Positions 47,976-60,501 of a stretch of DNA of 64,000 nucleotides are shown here, piece after piece. Where the stretch lies: contig JAJJXM010000008.1 in assembly GCA_024516155.1 (NCBI GenBank), positions 992,001 through 1,056,000 of the forward strand. Reading direction: 5' to 3'. The notes under the pieces were generated by a model that was given only the letters and a program-made list of their open reading frames with translations, was not told where the DNA came from and ran no database searches. How positions within the stretch are numbered: position 1 is the first letter of the stretch; each line of letters starts with the position of its first letter. The position numbers and the translations under genes are program-made. This DNA is from Pyronema omphalodes. Taxonomy: Eukaryota > Ascomycota > Pezizomycetes > Pezizales > Pyronemataceae.

Positions 47976-48486
47976 TTGTTTACTTGTTTACTTGTTTACT
48001 TGTTTACTTGTTTACTTGTTTACTTGTTTACTTGTTTACTTGTTTACTTGTTTACTTGTTTACTTGTTTACTTGTTTACTTGTTTACTTGTTTACTTGTT
48101 TACTTGTTTACTTGTTTACTTGTTTACTTGTTTACTTGTTTACTTGTTTACTTGTTTACTTGTTTACTTGTTTACTTGTTTACTTGTTTACTTGTTTACT
48201 TGTTTACTTGTTTACTTGTTTACTTGTTTACTTGTTTACTTGTTTACTTGTTTACTTGTTTACTTGTTTACTTGTTTACTTGTTTACTTGTTTACTTGTT
48301 TACTTGTTTACTTGTTTACTTGTTTACTTGTTTACTTGTTTACTTGTTTACTTGTTTACTTGTTTACTTGTTTACTTGTTTACTTGTTTACTTGTTTACT
48401 TGTTTACTTGTTTACTTGTTTACTTGTTTACTTGTTTACTTGTTTACTTGTTTACTTGTTTACTTGTTTACTTTTTTTTTTTTTTT
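47976..48486. repeat. 62-copy TTTACTTG array with poly-T end
   Basis: An almost perfect run of the octamer TTTACTTG from 47976 to 48471, then about 15 T. As 8 is not a multiple of 3 and the unit has no forward stop in any phase, all three frames stay open (LFTCLLVY periods); these long frames are artefacts. Confidence 0.96.
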
Positions 48487-50252
48487 CAACTAGTTTATTT
48501 TTTCGTTTGTTTTAGTCGCATATAATGGGGAAAAAATATATCGTCGCTAAGTGGCCCCGATATATCCCCTCTCCCAAAGAGGTAGGAAGGTAGAGAGGTA
48601 GAGAGGTAGAGGTGGATGGTAGATTAAAATCTGCGGGTTTTGGTAATCCCCCCCCCCCCCCCACACACACAGTCGGTTTGAATTCCATTTAATCCAGCAT
48701 CTTGAAATGTTGAATTTCTTGCCATAAATATATAAACCACTACAGTAACGCCGAGGAATCGCAGATAATTAGAAATTGATATTCTGTGTATGTTATGGTT
48801 GAGTTAGTGGATTGATAGAGTGGATGGGGTATTTGGGGCGTGGGTATGCTTGCTGAAGGGGGATTTGGGATTTGGGATTTGGGATTTGGGATTGGGGATT
48901 GAATTTATACTACACCACACCACCCCCCGCGCTTTTTATTGAAGAGGGGGAGGGGGCGAAAAAGCGAATACCGGTTGGAAGCAGGGGTGATTGGTATGTG
49001 TAAAATGATTTGTAAAGGATTGTATATGTATATATATACCATAATAATTAATTTCTCTTTCATTGGCTGCTTTACTTGTTGAAGCTATATTTTTGAGGCT
49101 TGTGATCATAGGATATCACTATTCATTTCCTTGGATTTTGTGGAATCATGAGTTATCACTATTTCATTTGTCCCGCATAGGCTTCAAAAGCCTCGAAAGG
49201 CGTATGATGGGATTACATAATCAAATCACACTATTTTTATATATTCTCCGTGTGTTTGGGTGGAGTTGGATAGCATGTCATGGGTCTTAAGTTGTGATAA
49301 TGGAGCGTGGTGTGAATAATATTAACGCAGCGACCTATAGATATTCGTTTAACTAGCTAGAAAGTATCACAAACGGATTATCCATTTGCGCACCTGCTTA
49401 CCCACACCTGGTTGATAAACATAACCCGGAAGCGCAGCCGGGATAAGATGGTTATCATGGATACAATGGGATATAAAGTGCTTATGAATGATGAATATCT
49501 CTCTCTGGGTATCATTGTAGCACATGAACTCGGTTATCGGTTAATGGATAATATCGTCCTTGTATGTTGATGTGTACATAGTTCATAAACCTACCAAGTA
49601 AGTTCAGAAGACCGGTAAACCTTGGCTTGCATGGAAATAACCGAGTCACCGAGACACCGCGGGAAGTATATAGCCAGCCGTGTTACTCGGGATCATGTGA
49701 AATTTGGAATCTCGTTACAAAATTAGGAGCAATTATAGAGGCCTTGATGGTTATACGGGAATATAAAAGTTTACGGAGTCTGTTTTTTGTTCTGTTCTGA
49801 GAAAAAAAGAACTGGGTTTATGGATGGAAATTATGTAGGATGCTTCTTCCCGGTGTGGATGTTGTAAGGGTGCATGACATGTATACAATTAAACATCGCT
49901 TTGCCTTAAGGTTTTCAATTCCTATGCTTTGCAATCTATTGTACAGAACTAAAATAAATAACCAAACCAAAAATCCCATAGAATAAATAGCAGAGAAAGT
50001 ATCGTCATTATATCCCTGTGCTTTGTGTGAACTTGGTACCCTGGATTCTCCCCACTCACACATACAAATGCATCTCCCTCCCTATTACTCGAAATCTCAC
50101 GTGTCATATATCCCTTGTTTTCACTCCACCGCGGCTTTGGTCCATACCTCATCCCACCCCACCTCACCCTGCGCCCTGCGCCCTACACCCCGCACCTCCT
50201 GCTACCCATTCCTCATTATCCAAACCATCACTACAAATCCACACCCTACTTC
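48487..50252. other. Intergenic, no gene seen
   Basis: Contains GTAGAGAG repeats at 48590-48612, a run of C then CA at 48648-48670, and GGGATTT repeats at 48860-48895. No gene with family features; the region ends at the 3' end of the P450 gene. Confidence 0.55.
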
Positions 50253-51956
50253 TTACTTTCGTACAGGAATCAACCGAACAGTACACTGCTGAGGACCCAT
50301 CGTCAAAGTTGCCTCAATCTTGGGATCTTCGAAAGGGTTCACGGCTTCCATCATCTCGTAGTTTTGCATTATTCTCGCGATTGTAAAGCCGGCTTCTGTT
50401 AAGGCGTATTGCTCTGTAGAGATGATATTAGCTTTCTTTCTTGGCAAGAAGAAGCTCCTGTCGTCCCAGTCTTCAAAAAGAGTACTTACGTCCTAAACAA
50501 ATTCTCGGGCCACCATTGAATGGCAAATACTCCCATCCTCTTCCAATCTTTGATCCATCTCCCCATCTCTCCGGTCGGAACTCCAATGCATCCTCTCCAT
50601 ATAGATCCTTGCGTCTGTGCATGGCATAAACCGAGTACTGAACCCGCATGCCCTTGTGGACAAAGATGGGACTGAGACCATCTGGACCCCCTCCTACTGG
50701 TAATACTGTGTTGCGGACACAATCACGGCCGTTAAGAGGGACAGAGGGGTATAGACGGAGGACTTTGTGGTTGTTAGTTAAGAGCCATATCAAGGAGGTA
50801 AAGAGGGATGGGGTGGGTAGGTACCTTCGTTGAGAACATAGCGGAGGTAAACGACGTCTTTTAATCCCTCAAAGGTTGGTAGTCTCCATACTCCTGGTTC
50901 ACCGGTTCCGAAAGCTTGTTCTAATTCGTCACGAAGCTTTTTGTAGATATGTTGATGTCTGGAAAGAAGGTAGAAGGTCCATCCGATAAGTCCAGCTGTG
51001 GTGTCTCTTCCGGCTAGTAAAATATTTAACATCTGATCGCGAAGTGCCTTGGGATCCTTTTGGTGTTGGGCGACTTGATCAAGGAAAACGTATTTCTTCT
51101 GCATTTCGATGGGTAGTGGGTATTTGTCTCTGTTCAAAGCCATGTGAACATATCTATCCACAAAGCTATGAACGCTTTTGTTGATTCTAACCATTTCACT
51201 CGGGTTCCAAAGTTTGGAAAGTTTCTTCCATCTAACCTTCCACATGATCCAATGTTGTCCTTCGTTGAATGCATATGCGAAACCCTTTTGGTCTTCCTCT
51301 CCTTTAATCAAACTCTCAGCTGATTCCCCGAAAAGAAATTCAGTAGCAGAGTCGAGTGTTAGACAGTAAAACCATGGTTGTAGGTCGACTTCAGTTCCTT
51401 CAGCTCTCTTCATATGTTCCAGAACCCTCTCGACATGAATCCTAAGCATCTCCGTATCTGCGACCTGCTCCCTAGAAAACTGAGGCCGTAACAAACCTCT
51501 GCTATATTCCCAACCTTTACCATCCAGGGTAAAGATTCCCTCACCAAGCATATCGTGGAATGCATCTCTTCTTGTAACTCCTAATTCAAAGTCTTTAAAA
51601 TTCGTAGCCAATATCGCTTTGATATTTTCCGGATCAGCAGTTTGGATAGAATCGAATCCGAATTGATTTTGAATAAACGTATACCATCCGGGTTTCCATC
51701 GACTGGTAAGGAATTGTACATGCTCCTTCCTCTGTGCCGCTTTCATCATCTCCATGAAATGTGGGATACCCAGAATTCCGGCTTTCCATCGTGGTGGTGG
51801 TAGACATCCATGTTCACGGGCGAATTTGGCGTTCTGGTATTGAGTAATGAAGTAGGTGACGAGGTGGTGTAGGGCGAGGGCACCTAGAAGGAAGATGAGG
51901 GTTTCGGTGGGGGTGACGGTGCTGGAGATTTTATTGAGGGTTGACATGACGGCCAT
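50253..51956 (-). CDS. CYP52-like cytochrome P450 (alkane/fatty-acid omega-hydroxylase type)
   Basis: Haem monooxygenase of the endoplasmic reticulum, probably adding oxygen to the end of fatty acids or n-alkanes, the known role of CYP52 enzymes; electrons come from cytochrome P450 reductase. Exons 51956-50825, 50762-50490 and 50413-50253; introns of 62 bp (branch ACTAAC) and 76 bp; 521 aa, the usual family length. An N-terminal membrane anchor lies near residues 18-36, followed by the PPPRW hinge. The I-helix oxygen-binding motif is AGRDTT at 315-320. The ExxR pair (Glu377, Arg380) is split by intron 1. FRPERW is present, and the haem-binding [10 protein letters not shown] has Cys466 as ligand; intron 2 falls just after it, giving the QQYALTEA continuation typical of CYP52. 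All key residues are intact. Substrate is inferred from family only. Confidence 0.93.
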
Positions 51957-54900
51957 GATTGCGGGTGGCCTATATGGCGGTGGGGGGTTAGCTTAGCTAG
52001 CTATTTGATGGTTGGATCTGGTGCAGTATTGTATATCGATGTAGGGTATATAATCGATATATGATGTAACGGTATGTTTTATAGGATTTCGAAATATTTC
52101 CAACAGAAGGAGGAGGGGAATATATATATGTTGATCTCACACCTTCTAGGGCTTATAGTTGAGACAAACATGGGTTTCACCAGAGACAAGGACAAAGCGG
52201 GCATCGGTGCTGAGCTTTGCCTACCTTTGGTTGTCTCTGGCTTGATGGATGATGCAATGCTCGGTTGTCCAGTGCTGTGGCTTCCTTGCCCCGCATCATG
52301 CAGATGGTGGATATCATGGGGGGGCTAGCTAGTTAGACAAGGTGGTTAGCGCCAATTCCGGCACCGCCGAACGGGGATGGAAACTGAAACGTTCTTCTGG
52401 AAAAGAAAAACGGAAATTCAGCGCCGGTGAAATATTTTACATATAACAAAAAAAACTCCTATTTATTGGAAATTGAACAGAGAAGTCTCAAGCTCTTGAC
52501 ACTGTTCAAAACTTGTCAAATAGAATTATAAAGGGTCCCAAAACATAGCTGAATCAAGTACTGGAAATCCTTCCAACGGCTAAAATCATAAAATATGGTG
52601 ATTGTTAACAGCACTGACATGTGCAAACCTGAAACGCCAACATCATCCTCCGATTCGACACTAAAACCTGTGTTCTAGAGCTTCACTGGGCTTCCTGATT
52701 CATCGCCCTATGGCTTATGGTGGTACACTATTATGTCTACCACCTCCATACAGTAATACTAGATCAGCTAGACGCCGAGAGCGAATGCGAAGCTCCGACA
52801 CCAGCGGCGAGTCGCCGATGAGCAATAACTTCGGAGACTTGGCTGAGTTCGGAGAATCCGGAGAACTCATAATCACCATTTGATCTGCGGTTCCCAATCG
52901 GAGCATCTATTCATCCATCGCATTTCTAGGCATCATGTCTACATATTCTCAAGAAAGTGACTGGATTGATCGCTGGAATTCAAGCCTCTACACGGAGATG
53001 ACAGAAAACAGCTCCTGCCTTGCATTTGTCCGAGATCGGTAGATCGGCATCAATAATCCTTAAACGGCATTTTTCACTTTGATTTAAAGAATTGCACCAA
53101 CTAACGGAAGGCGAAAAGACAAAATAATTGTTGCACCCGAGTGCCCTAGGAGTATATCGTGATACGCCGTACAAACCACCTCAAGCTAATAGATAACACC
53201 TAGAAATTGGATGAAAACCCATCTTAATTCTTACTCTCAATATGGATACAGAGATAAGTCTTAATTCTTACTGTACTCATTTTTCTTATCGTCTGATCAT
53301 GCTTACGTGGATCCAGCTCTCTGCAAACAGAATTTACTATTGCTTCATCTGCTTCGCCGCACCGGATATGACCGCGCGTCATGGCACTACTCCTGAGTTC
53401 AGCTGAAACCTGGGAGACCTGGGAGTCTGGGAGTCTGGGAGCCTAGGAAACCGTAGGGAGATTAGAGAACCACGAGCCACTTGTTCGCAACACGGAAATC
53501 GGTCCAACAACCCGAGTCTCCGGCTCACACGCGGGGTAACGTAATGAACCACGTACATACTCTATTTTTTCTATTCCTCCGAGTATGCTTGCCAAAAATT
53601 TTCTGACGAGTTTTTTGTATGGTATGCTTCATATGGAGGCGGAGTTTCATCGGAGTTTTTTTCTCCAAATTCTCCAAATTCTCTGGAGAATCGGACTTTG
53701 CCGGAACTATCGTGGCGCCGAAATTCCGCTCGCATGGTAAGTGGACTTAATTAGCGCGGCCGTGGATCCTTCGGCGGCCGGAGATCCAGAATAGATATGG
53801 ACTTCACGTTCACCGGTAATCATAAAAAAAATAAGGGATACTGCAGATCTGATGGACTAAGAAGTAGATTCTTGTATAAGGCAGTTCATGTCCACATGTT
53901 TCCCTCGTGCTCTGGGTTTTATTTATCGATAATAGAGCTCAAGGGGGAGGAAGTTCAAACTTCTGAGGAAGGATATAGGGCATTTCGGCCGGCCAAGGCG
54001 AAGGTTCCGAGATGAAGTATTTTCGGCCCGGTCAAGGGTGAAGATACAGTACATACAGGTGAATCATCAACGGCTTCTAGATGGCATCTCATGCAGGCGC
54101 ACGTTGTGTAAGCGCTTCTATCTCTTGCAGTTGCTGCCTGAAGGCTGAGATGTTAGCTATTCTAACGGAGTTCCGAAACGCCGTTGGAACTGGTTCCGCA
54201 TCAACTTCAGCATCTGGAGCTGGTCTGACTGCATATGTATTGTGCACTGTAATAATTGAGTGGAATTTACACATGGATCAGCTACGGCTGTTGAGTTGCG
54301 GTTGATATCATGGACCGTTGATGGATGCTGTGTATGCACGAGTATTGCTTACAGATTCCGCCTGGGTATCACAGACCAATCTATGTATTGCACACAAGGT
54401 ATCTCGTCACGCCTTAGGGATGGACCGAGGGTACTTGACAACCGTGGAATTCGGAAAGGTACCTACAGCCATTTGAATAGTGATAATGTATTACAATTAT
54501 CCTATCAGACGGAGTTGTGTAGTATAGCCGAACATTGGATGCATATTCTTTATCCTGAAGACTCAATATCTCTATTCACCATAGGAATTTTAACGCGCGG
54601 AATCAGGAGCTCGCTTAGTTGCACCCCGATTGATCACCCGTCGGAGGAACCCAATTCCGCAGTTGCGTTGTTGCATGATATGCGTCATCTCCATGACTGC
54701 ATCTCACCGACCTCAAGAAGATTTACAATTGAAGTAATTATTTTTCAAGAACAATGGTTTAAGCCGTATTTCCATGGGAAAATAAGTATACAAAGGGTAA
54801 ATTCTCCGCCTCTGCAGAACAACTGAGATAACAGACGCATCAAGTTAACGAAAATCTGAATTGTAGAGATAATCAGACGTATATAACAAGGTATAAATGC

Positions 54901-57351
54901 ACTTCCATCAAGCTTCTCTGCAACTTCCCTCAAGCGACTGCCCCGGAATCCGAAGCTTGAATAATGGATGCAGGAATAGCAGTATAAACACATTCAAGCC
55001 ATTTCATATCAAGGAGAAAGTAATCAACAGTATTTTCTCCATTAGATCATAGCATCTACAGATTGTTAATAACTCCTGTATGCATAAACCGGCGATCCAT
55101 CTATCTAATCAAATATAAATCATTACAAACAAGAGCTTTTCACCGCCACTTTCCAAGCCCGAGAACTGGGTCTGTAGATTAATTCATTTAATTTGGTATT
55201 TATATTCCTTTTTTGTAGGTTCGCCAGAGATTCTCCGCTTAGACATATGCGCATGAACATATAAAAACGGCGCCGTATAAGTTTTGAAGAATACTGACTG
55301 GTTTGAGGAGATCATGCTCGTATCTCGGTATGTATGTAAGTTCCCGAGAGTCCGGGGCCGCAGCACGGGATAAACGGGCTAGATTAAAGTAATGTTCGGT
55401 GTAATTAACGTTATCGATAACGATCTGAGTTATGCTAGGAGCCATGTAGGATGCGCTGTACCTAATCGTGTGGAGATAGTGTACTGTTTTTAGTATGACT
55501 GCAATTCTTCGGTTTCTGGGACTCAGACACAAATTACCACCGGGCTTGATCCCGCTTTCTGTCGATTTGAGAAGATAATTTTTCATGATATCAATATAGA
55601 GCTATCTAGTTGTGAGTAGTTGGAGAAGCTAACAATAGCAGGATGTTCTAGAGATACATTAATAAGTGAATAATAACTACACTCAATCATCGAATACGAT
55701 ATTAATAATAATCAGGGGCTATCAATATGTAGTTCCCTGCAAAATCTCGTTTATTCTCCTATAAATGAAAATACGAGGGTGATTAACCATGGCCGCAGAG
55801 TGCAGACATCGGCATGTCCCTTACCAACCTCTTCAAGATACATCCTTCCCTCAATATTCTGCACCTAACATTATTGCACACACGAACATGGAACATAGAA
55901 TACAGTCACAACCTTGATTTTTATACATATCGCTTAAAGGTGGCGCACTTGGTACTCTATGTAGATGTTGTTATATACGACGTGCACCACCAGACCGCGT
56001 AAAGGAAGTGCACCTGCAGGCAGACATAGTCATGTATCAGACGAAATACACTTTACGGGAAGAAGCGCGAAGTGGGCTTGCGTTTAGTTATCCTAGAAGA
56101 GATAGGCGGAAGCGGAGTGGGCTATTTGTGCAGGGAGGAGGGGAGAGGGATTGAAAATATGTGCTATTCGTGTGATTTTGATTGATGCTTGTTACCTCAT
56201 TTAGGACCTAGGAGACACTAAACTTCTCCTGAACTGAATATACTTGGATAATATATGTATTCATTCTCTTGATGAATTTGCTAAAAACGTTTATCAACAC
56301 TTGATTGGAATATCAACGAGCCGCCACAACAAGGCAAGTTTGGGCACCTATAAACCCCCAAATACGGCAGTCTATGATTAGAATTTCAGTTATCAGGTAA
56401 GACCACTAAGTCCTCAAAGCACTATATAGTTCACCAATATATGGAGGGGCTCCAGTCGCTATTTCCACGAGGAGTTTTATTTAATTGGGTAAACTACTTA
56501 GTGCTGAGGTGATACTTCATGATCAGTCCGCAGCATGGCTTACTCGCTAAAAGTTGCTATTTATTCTCACTAAACCTATCCATATGATTGGCATATATCT
56601 TCTCAAAAGATATGATGACGATAGTGCTGAAACATCGCTAATGTGACTTATCTCTGCGCTGTCGTTATTATTATCTGTTCACACTAACACCTAACACATT
56701 TTGTAATAGCAGAAGTTTAAGCACATTATGACATAGCCTCCAGCGCTTCAAGGCATTCTATTGGCCATCCAAGCATCTAACTTCGAATATGATACATATC
56801 AAACGTTCTCAAGTCGTACCATAGTTAAGCTTACTGTGGATCCCTTTGATTAAAGAGGGGCTAACCCTCCGATTCCTCCATCATCACTAACAAAAAATTC
56901 CAAAGCTCTGTCCAATTGTACTGTCGACTTAATATATCCCTCACTAGAAATAGGTTTTACAGATCATGACTCGGATATTCTATCCACAAATCGGGGATGT
57001 TGAGATCACTTTAGCAAATCTGGAACACAAATAATGAGTGACGAGTTCATGAAGGACAAGCCGGAATTTCGGCCGAAAAGATTTGATTGTTAAAGCGCAA
57101 CGTGACGGATGAATACACTATCTCTGGGAAATCAGGTGTACTGTGACGTATTTGAATTCTAAATCAAGGGAAAGGGGACTTCTCGAGGACTGATTGCTGG
57201 TTAGCCAGTGGTACACCTTGGTTTTTATGTTCTTATCTCTTTTGTTGAACAGGAATCTGAATTAGTTGAACCGACAGAGAAACAAATTGCTTGAGGGTGT
57301 GAGAGCGCGCAAAGAATGAAGCTCTCGTGGTGCAAAAACGTAAAAGATATA
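51957..57351. other. Long gene-poor region
   Basis: About 5.4 kb without a supportable gene. The longest frame (54260-54826, plus, 188 codons) has no early ATG and no family motif. A short frame on the minus strand at 54089-54274 has a coiled-coil-like FRQQLQEIEALTQ piece and may be a relic. GGGAGTCT words repeat at 53417-53440, and TCTCCAAAT repeats at 53663-53680. Confidence 0.5.
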
Positions 57352-57423
57352 GCCCCACGCGGGGGTCGAACCCGCAACCTTGAGATTAAGAGTCTCACGC
57401 TCTACCGATTGAGCTAGCGAGGC
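57352..57423 (-). tRNA. tRNA-Lys (CTT)
   Basis: 72 nt on the minus strand, no intron. Acceptor stem GCCTCGC pairs with GTGGGGC allowing G-U pairs; D arm GCTCAATCGGTAGAGC; anticodon loop ACTCTTAATC with anticodon CTT; T arm GCGGGTTCGACCCCCGC. The A box (TAGCTCAATCGG) and B box (GGTTCGACCC) are intact, and a T-run follows within 15 bases as pol III terminator. Confidence 0.97.
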
Positions 57424-57893
57424 TGAAGATGTCATGCAGTGTTACATAGCCATTCTGAACAAAACATAAATGGTATCTCACCTTCTATCTCATTGAGACT
57501 GACTGTCTGGTCCTCCAGAAAAATACAAATGATACCCTACGGCTCAAAGTTCGGATATACCCGTCGCTAAACCACTGCCACTACTCCAGCCTTGTATCAA
57601 GATCTTCGCCAGCCGTTGAGCTAGTGTTACTCGCTTCCGATACTGGTGGTTCCGGTCTGCCGAGCTTTCCCGAAGCTTCGGAAAACTGCACGTCAAAACT
57701 GTATATACCTTTGTACTCCGTAGTACCAGAAGTCATCTGGATACCTTGATACCTTTATCTTTCTGTTGCATTCTATCTGTTATCGTGGAACGTTTTACAG
57801 AGAAGGTATCTATGATTCCACCATAACGAACGGTATAAGAGGGGCTGGTTATCTTGTTTATGTTTTGAGTTTTGCACCGGGCGTTCTTCAATC
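57424..57893. other. Intergenic, promoter side of cysteine-rich gene
   Basis: No gene seen between the tRNA and the small secreted protein gene; about 470 bp that must hold both the tRNA upstream flank and the effector-like gene promoter. Confidence 0.55.
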
Positions 57894-58198
57894 ATGAAGA
57901 TTCTTTCTATGGTCTCTTTTGCCGCGCTTGCTGTGACGGCCGCAACCTCTGGTATGTTCTGTAACACGAATTTCTCAAGCTACCTTCTGAATTGATGCTG
58001 ATTTTGAAGATAGCTCTTCCTCAATCAAATTCACTGGAAGCCCGCGATGAAGTAGATTCTAATAGCGACGGACCGTGTTTATGGACTCGCTGTACTATTG
58101 GGGGCAAGATCGATTGTCGACCGGGTTATGTGAATAGTGGGAAGCGAAGGACCTGCGGGAGAGCTATGATGGTTAAGATTCTTTGTTGCCCTGAGTAA
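57894..58198 (+). CDS. Small secreted six-cysteine protein
   Basis: An 80-aa preprotein from two exons, 57894-57951 and 58014-58198; the 62-bp intron has donor GTATGT, branch CTGAT and acceptor GATAG, and joins the signal peptide to the mature part in phase. Residues 1-19 are a signal peptide; LPQSNSLEARDEVDSN looks like a short pro-region. The core has cysteines at 41, 46, 54, 67, 77 and 78: C-x4-C-x7-C-x12-C-x9-CC, with CRPGYVNSGKRRTCG in its middle, and ends three residues after the last pair. Basic residues are frequent in the core. This is the shape of fungal antimicrobial peptides and apoplastic effectors; I cannot assign a named family. It sits 470 bp from a tRNA gene. Confidence 0.8.
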
Positions 58199-58910
58199 TT
58201 GACGAAATGGAACATGATTGCACCAGTTTACTATTCCATTGTTAGAGGATCAGATATCGTCTTTGGGTTGTGTTCGGCCCTGGTATCATCAAGGACTGTT
58301 GATTTTCAGATGGTTATTCAATACCGTATGTAAGACATAGATTCTTCATTTTAGCAAGTATTCGAGGGTCCCAGTGACATCTGTCCATACTGAAACACGA
58401 TTGTGACGAATTAACCTGACAAAAAACATACATGCATACTGTTACATAAGTTCTCACTCGCGCTAGAAGCGCGATCTGGGAAGCACTTGGGGGGTCATAG
58501 AATGACCACTTGAGTCCCTCACCGGGTGGCTTAGACTATAAGGGCTGGGGTTGAGTTTATTCTGTTCTATGTGGACCTTTCAGGCCCATGGTTAGGGTAT
58601 GATGAAATGAATGAATCAGCCGTACGATAATCTGATTATGATCAACACGAGAGGTGGACGTAGTCGAACAATTGTCATTAACATGTTTTTACCCGCGCTT
58701 CAAATGTCAATGCAGGGTTAGCACAACCCATTGTCGAGTCTCTTTCGACCCCCTCCTCTAGATCAATCAACTTGATAAAAGCCACCATAAAAGCCACTCG
58801 CAAGCTTTCTTTTATCCGTCAGACACCAAAGCACCTTGACAGCAACTCACTCACTACCTTCAACCTGCACAACATAATCAACATCTTCAATAATCATCCT
58901 CCATTTCAAA
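58199..58910. other. Intergenic with LINE-like relic
   Basis: Holds the second LINE-like 3' end (58505-58618) and the leader of the small acidic protein gene, which is rich in CAACTCACTCAC and ends CATTTCAAA before its ATG. Confidence 0.55.
58505..58618 (+). mobile_element. LINE-like (Tad1-type) 3' end relic
   Basis: CCTCACCGGGTGGCTTAGAC, TTCTGTTCTATGTGGACCTT and CAGGCCCATGGTTAGGGTAT, then a terminal GAAATGAATGAAT. It parallels 31861-31996 closely in order and sequence and has the short tandem tail typical of target-primed insertions. Confidence 0.45.
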
Positions 58911-59189
58911 ATGTCAACTCCAGTTCGCGGATATTCTACCGGCAACAAGGCCATGTTGCCTAAGGGACCTAACGGAGCAATTCGACCCAACTTTTCCACT
59001 AATTCTTCGCCAACAAATTCACTGGCCATCCCCCGTCCCATCGCGCCATTGAGAAAGAGCAGCTTGATGAACCTCACGCCTAAGAAGGAAGAAGTCAAAG
59101 AGAACCGTGAGGATTCCATGGACATGGATATTAGCATGCAGGACGTCGAGTACGATGATGAGGATATTATTATGAAGGATGCATTCTAA
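58911..59189 (+). CDS. Small acidic-tailed hypothetical protein
   Basis: A 92-aa intronless frame with a good start context (TTTCAAAATG). The N-terminal two thirds is basic and Pro/Ser/Asn-rich (PVRGYSTGNK, NFSTNSSPTNS, RPIAPLRKSSL), then a KKEE turn, and the last 25 residues are strongly acidic with Met (MDMDISMQDVEYDDEDIIM). No signal peptide, no membrane helix and no known domain. The charge split and short length suggest a disordered cytosolic or nuclear protein. Coding status rests on codon texture, start context and the CT/CA-rich leader upstream. Confidence 0.6.
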   Translation: MSTPVRGYSTGNKAMLPKGPNGAIRPNFSTNSSPTNSLAIPRPIAPLRKSSLMNLTPKKEEVKENREDSMDMDISMQDVEYDDEDIIMKDAF

Positions 59190-59454
59190 TGATTGGGCAT
59201 AAGAGGAGGGTGATGAATTCCCATGATTCATCCCTCCTCGTTGGTTATCTTGGGTGTTTGGCCCGTCTGCAGTTTGAAATGTTACGATCAAACTGCTAAC
59301 TCTATAATTCTCATAATACAATAAAAGATAAATCTTCATATTATAATTCTGCTCCGCTGTCCACAAATTCGTGAAAACAAGAACGTCTAAGGTGTTGAAT
59401 GGGTAATTTAAATAATGTATCAAAAGTAGCTTTTACCAAGAGCACATTAGAAGA

Positions 59455-59530
59455 TAAGAGGGTACTCAGTGTCATACTGTATCGCCCTTCCGACCCCCTC
59501 CCCCCCCCAATGATTTGTTGGTAAGAACCA
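59455..59530. repeat. Foldback repeat family, copy 2
   Basis: GAGGGTACTCAGTGTCATAC then TGTATCGCCC, a C-run and CCAATGATTTGTTGG. The most degenerate of the three copies. Confidence 0.55.
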
Positions 59531-59607
59531 CGTCTGCTGATGTTTTATATTCTGCTAGACCAAAGTATTAAACATCCTCAACATAACTAATTAGTCTACT
59601 AGAAGTG

Positions 59608-59700
59608 GTTTCCCCCAAAAGGTGAGAGGGTAGTCGGTATCATACCGCATCGCCACCCTCCCCTCACCAATTGATGCTTGGGAGATACCCCTCCTGATTG
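59608..59700. repeat. Foldback repeat family, copy 3
   Basis: The best-preserved copy. GGTGAG-AGGGT at 59621 pairs with ACCCT-CC-CCTCACC ending near 59669, and inside it CGGTATcATACCG is a second palindrome. An outer pair (GTATCTCC-like GGGAGATACC against GGTTTCCCCC) extends it. Confidence 0.6.
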
Positions 59701-60501
59701 GCTGGCTAATTATAATGAAAATGCTGAATAGAAGAATGCATCAGGGTGATGTTGGTGAAAGACTGATGCTTCACATTGAGGATATTTAATACAAAAAAAA
59801 CATCAGACGTGGTTCCTACCAGACATTCATTGGTGGGATTGGAAAGGCGTTACAATATGATTCTGACTATCTTTTTATCTCTAAATGTACTCTGGGTGAA
59901 AGCTGCTTTAATAAATCAACTAGCTAGTTTGAAGGATATTCCCAGAGAAATGGATCGGAGTGAACTAGTATTCAATCCAGACAGACAGGAAGGTTTGCTA
60001 TATATTTTATGGTCGCTGCACAAGGTTTCCGCGAAGTACTCTTGCTCATAAAGATGCAGTAGAGATACTGAGATGCCTGGTGATTACCGGCTTTGATATA
60101 TAGTAAAGGATTGCTAAAGCAAAACGAGCTGTAATTCCATAGGTAATAATTTGCTGCATTTCTGCCCGTTGTTGTCGCCAACTTTTCTTTATGGATGTTG
60201 TGTTAATCAAAATTAATTGGCTCATGATGCAAAGCTCCTGAATCCCGATACGGTGAATACAGTTTTATAATAACTTTTAATTCATTATGCTTATTACATT
60301 ACTTGCGTATACAACTAATCTTTTTGACATCTGCTACATACAAAGCTTACACCTTTCATTTCCTCATTCCCATCATCGATTCCTAGCATCATTATCAGCC
60401 GTTGACGGCGAAGGTGGAGGAGGATGCAGCGGGGATGCTGTTGCGGCCTCCACTTCAGCCTGCTGTGCTCCTACAGGCACCACCGGGTGAATCTCCTGTA
60501 T

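Larger units (their letters stand above)
59190..60501. other. Intergenic with two foldback repeats
   Basis: Carries foldback repeat copies 2 and 3 about 170 bp apart. The remainder is AT-rich with no gene; the frame at 59776-60051 is unsupported. Confidence 0.55.

Noticed and set aside
47852..48525. Three parallel frames of about 190-213 codons reading LVYLFTCL
   Set aside because: Pure product of the TTTACTTG octamer array; identical peptides in all three frames.
54260..54826. Longest unassigned plus-strand frame, 188 codons
   Set aside because: It starts at GTG, lacks an early in-frame ATG, has no family motif, and the surrounding 5 kb has no other sign of coding.
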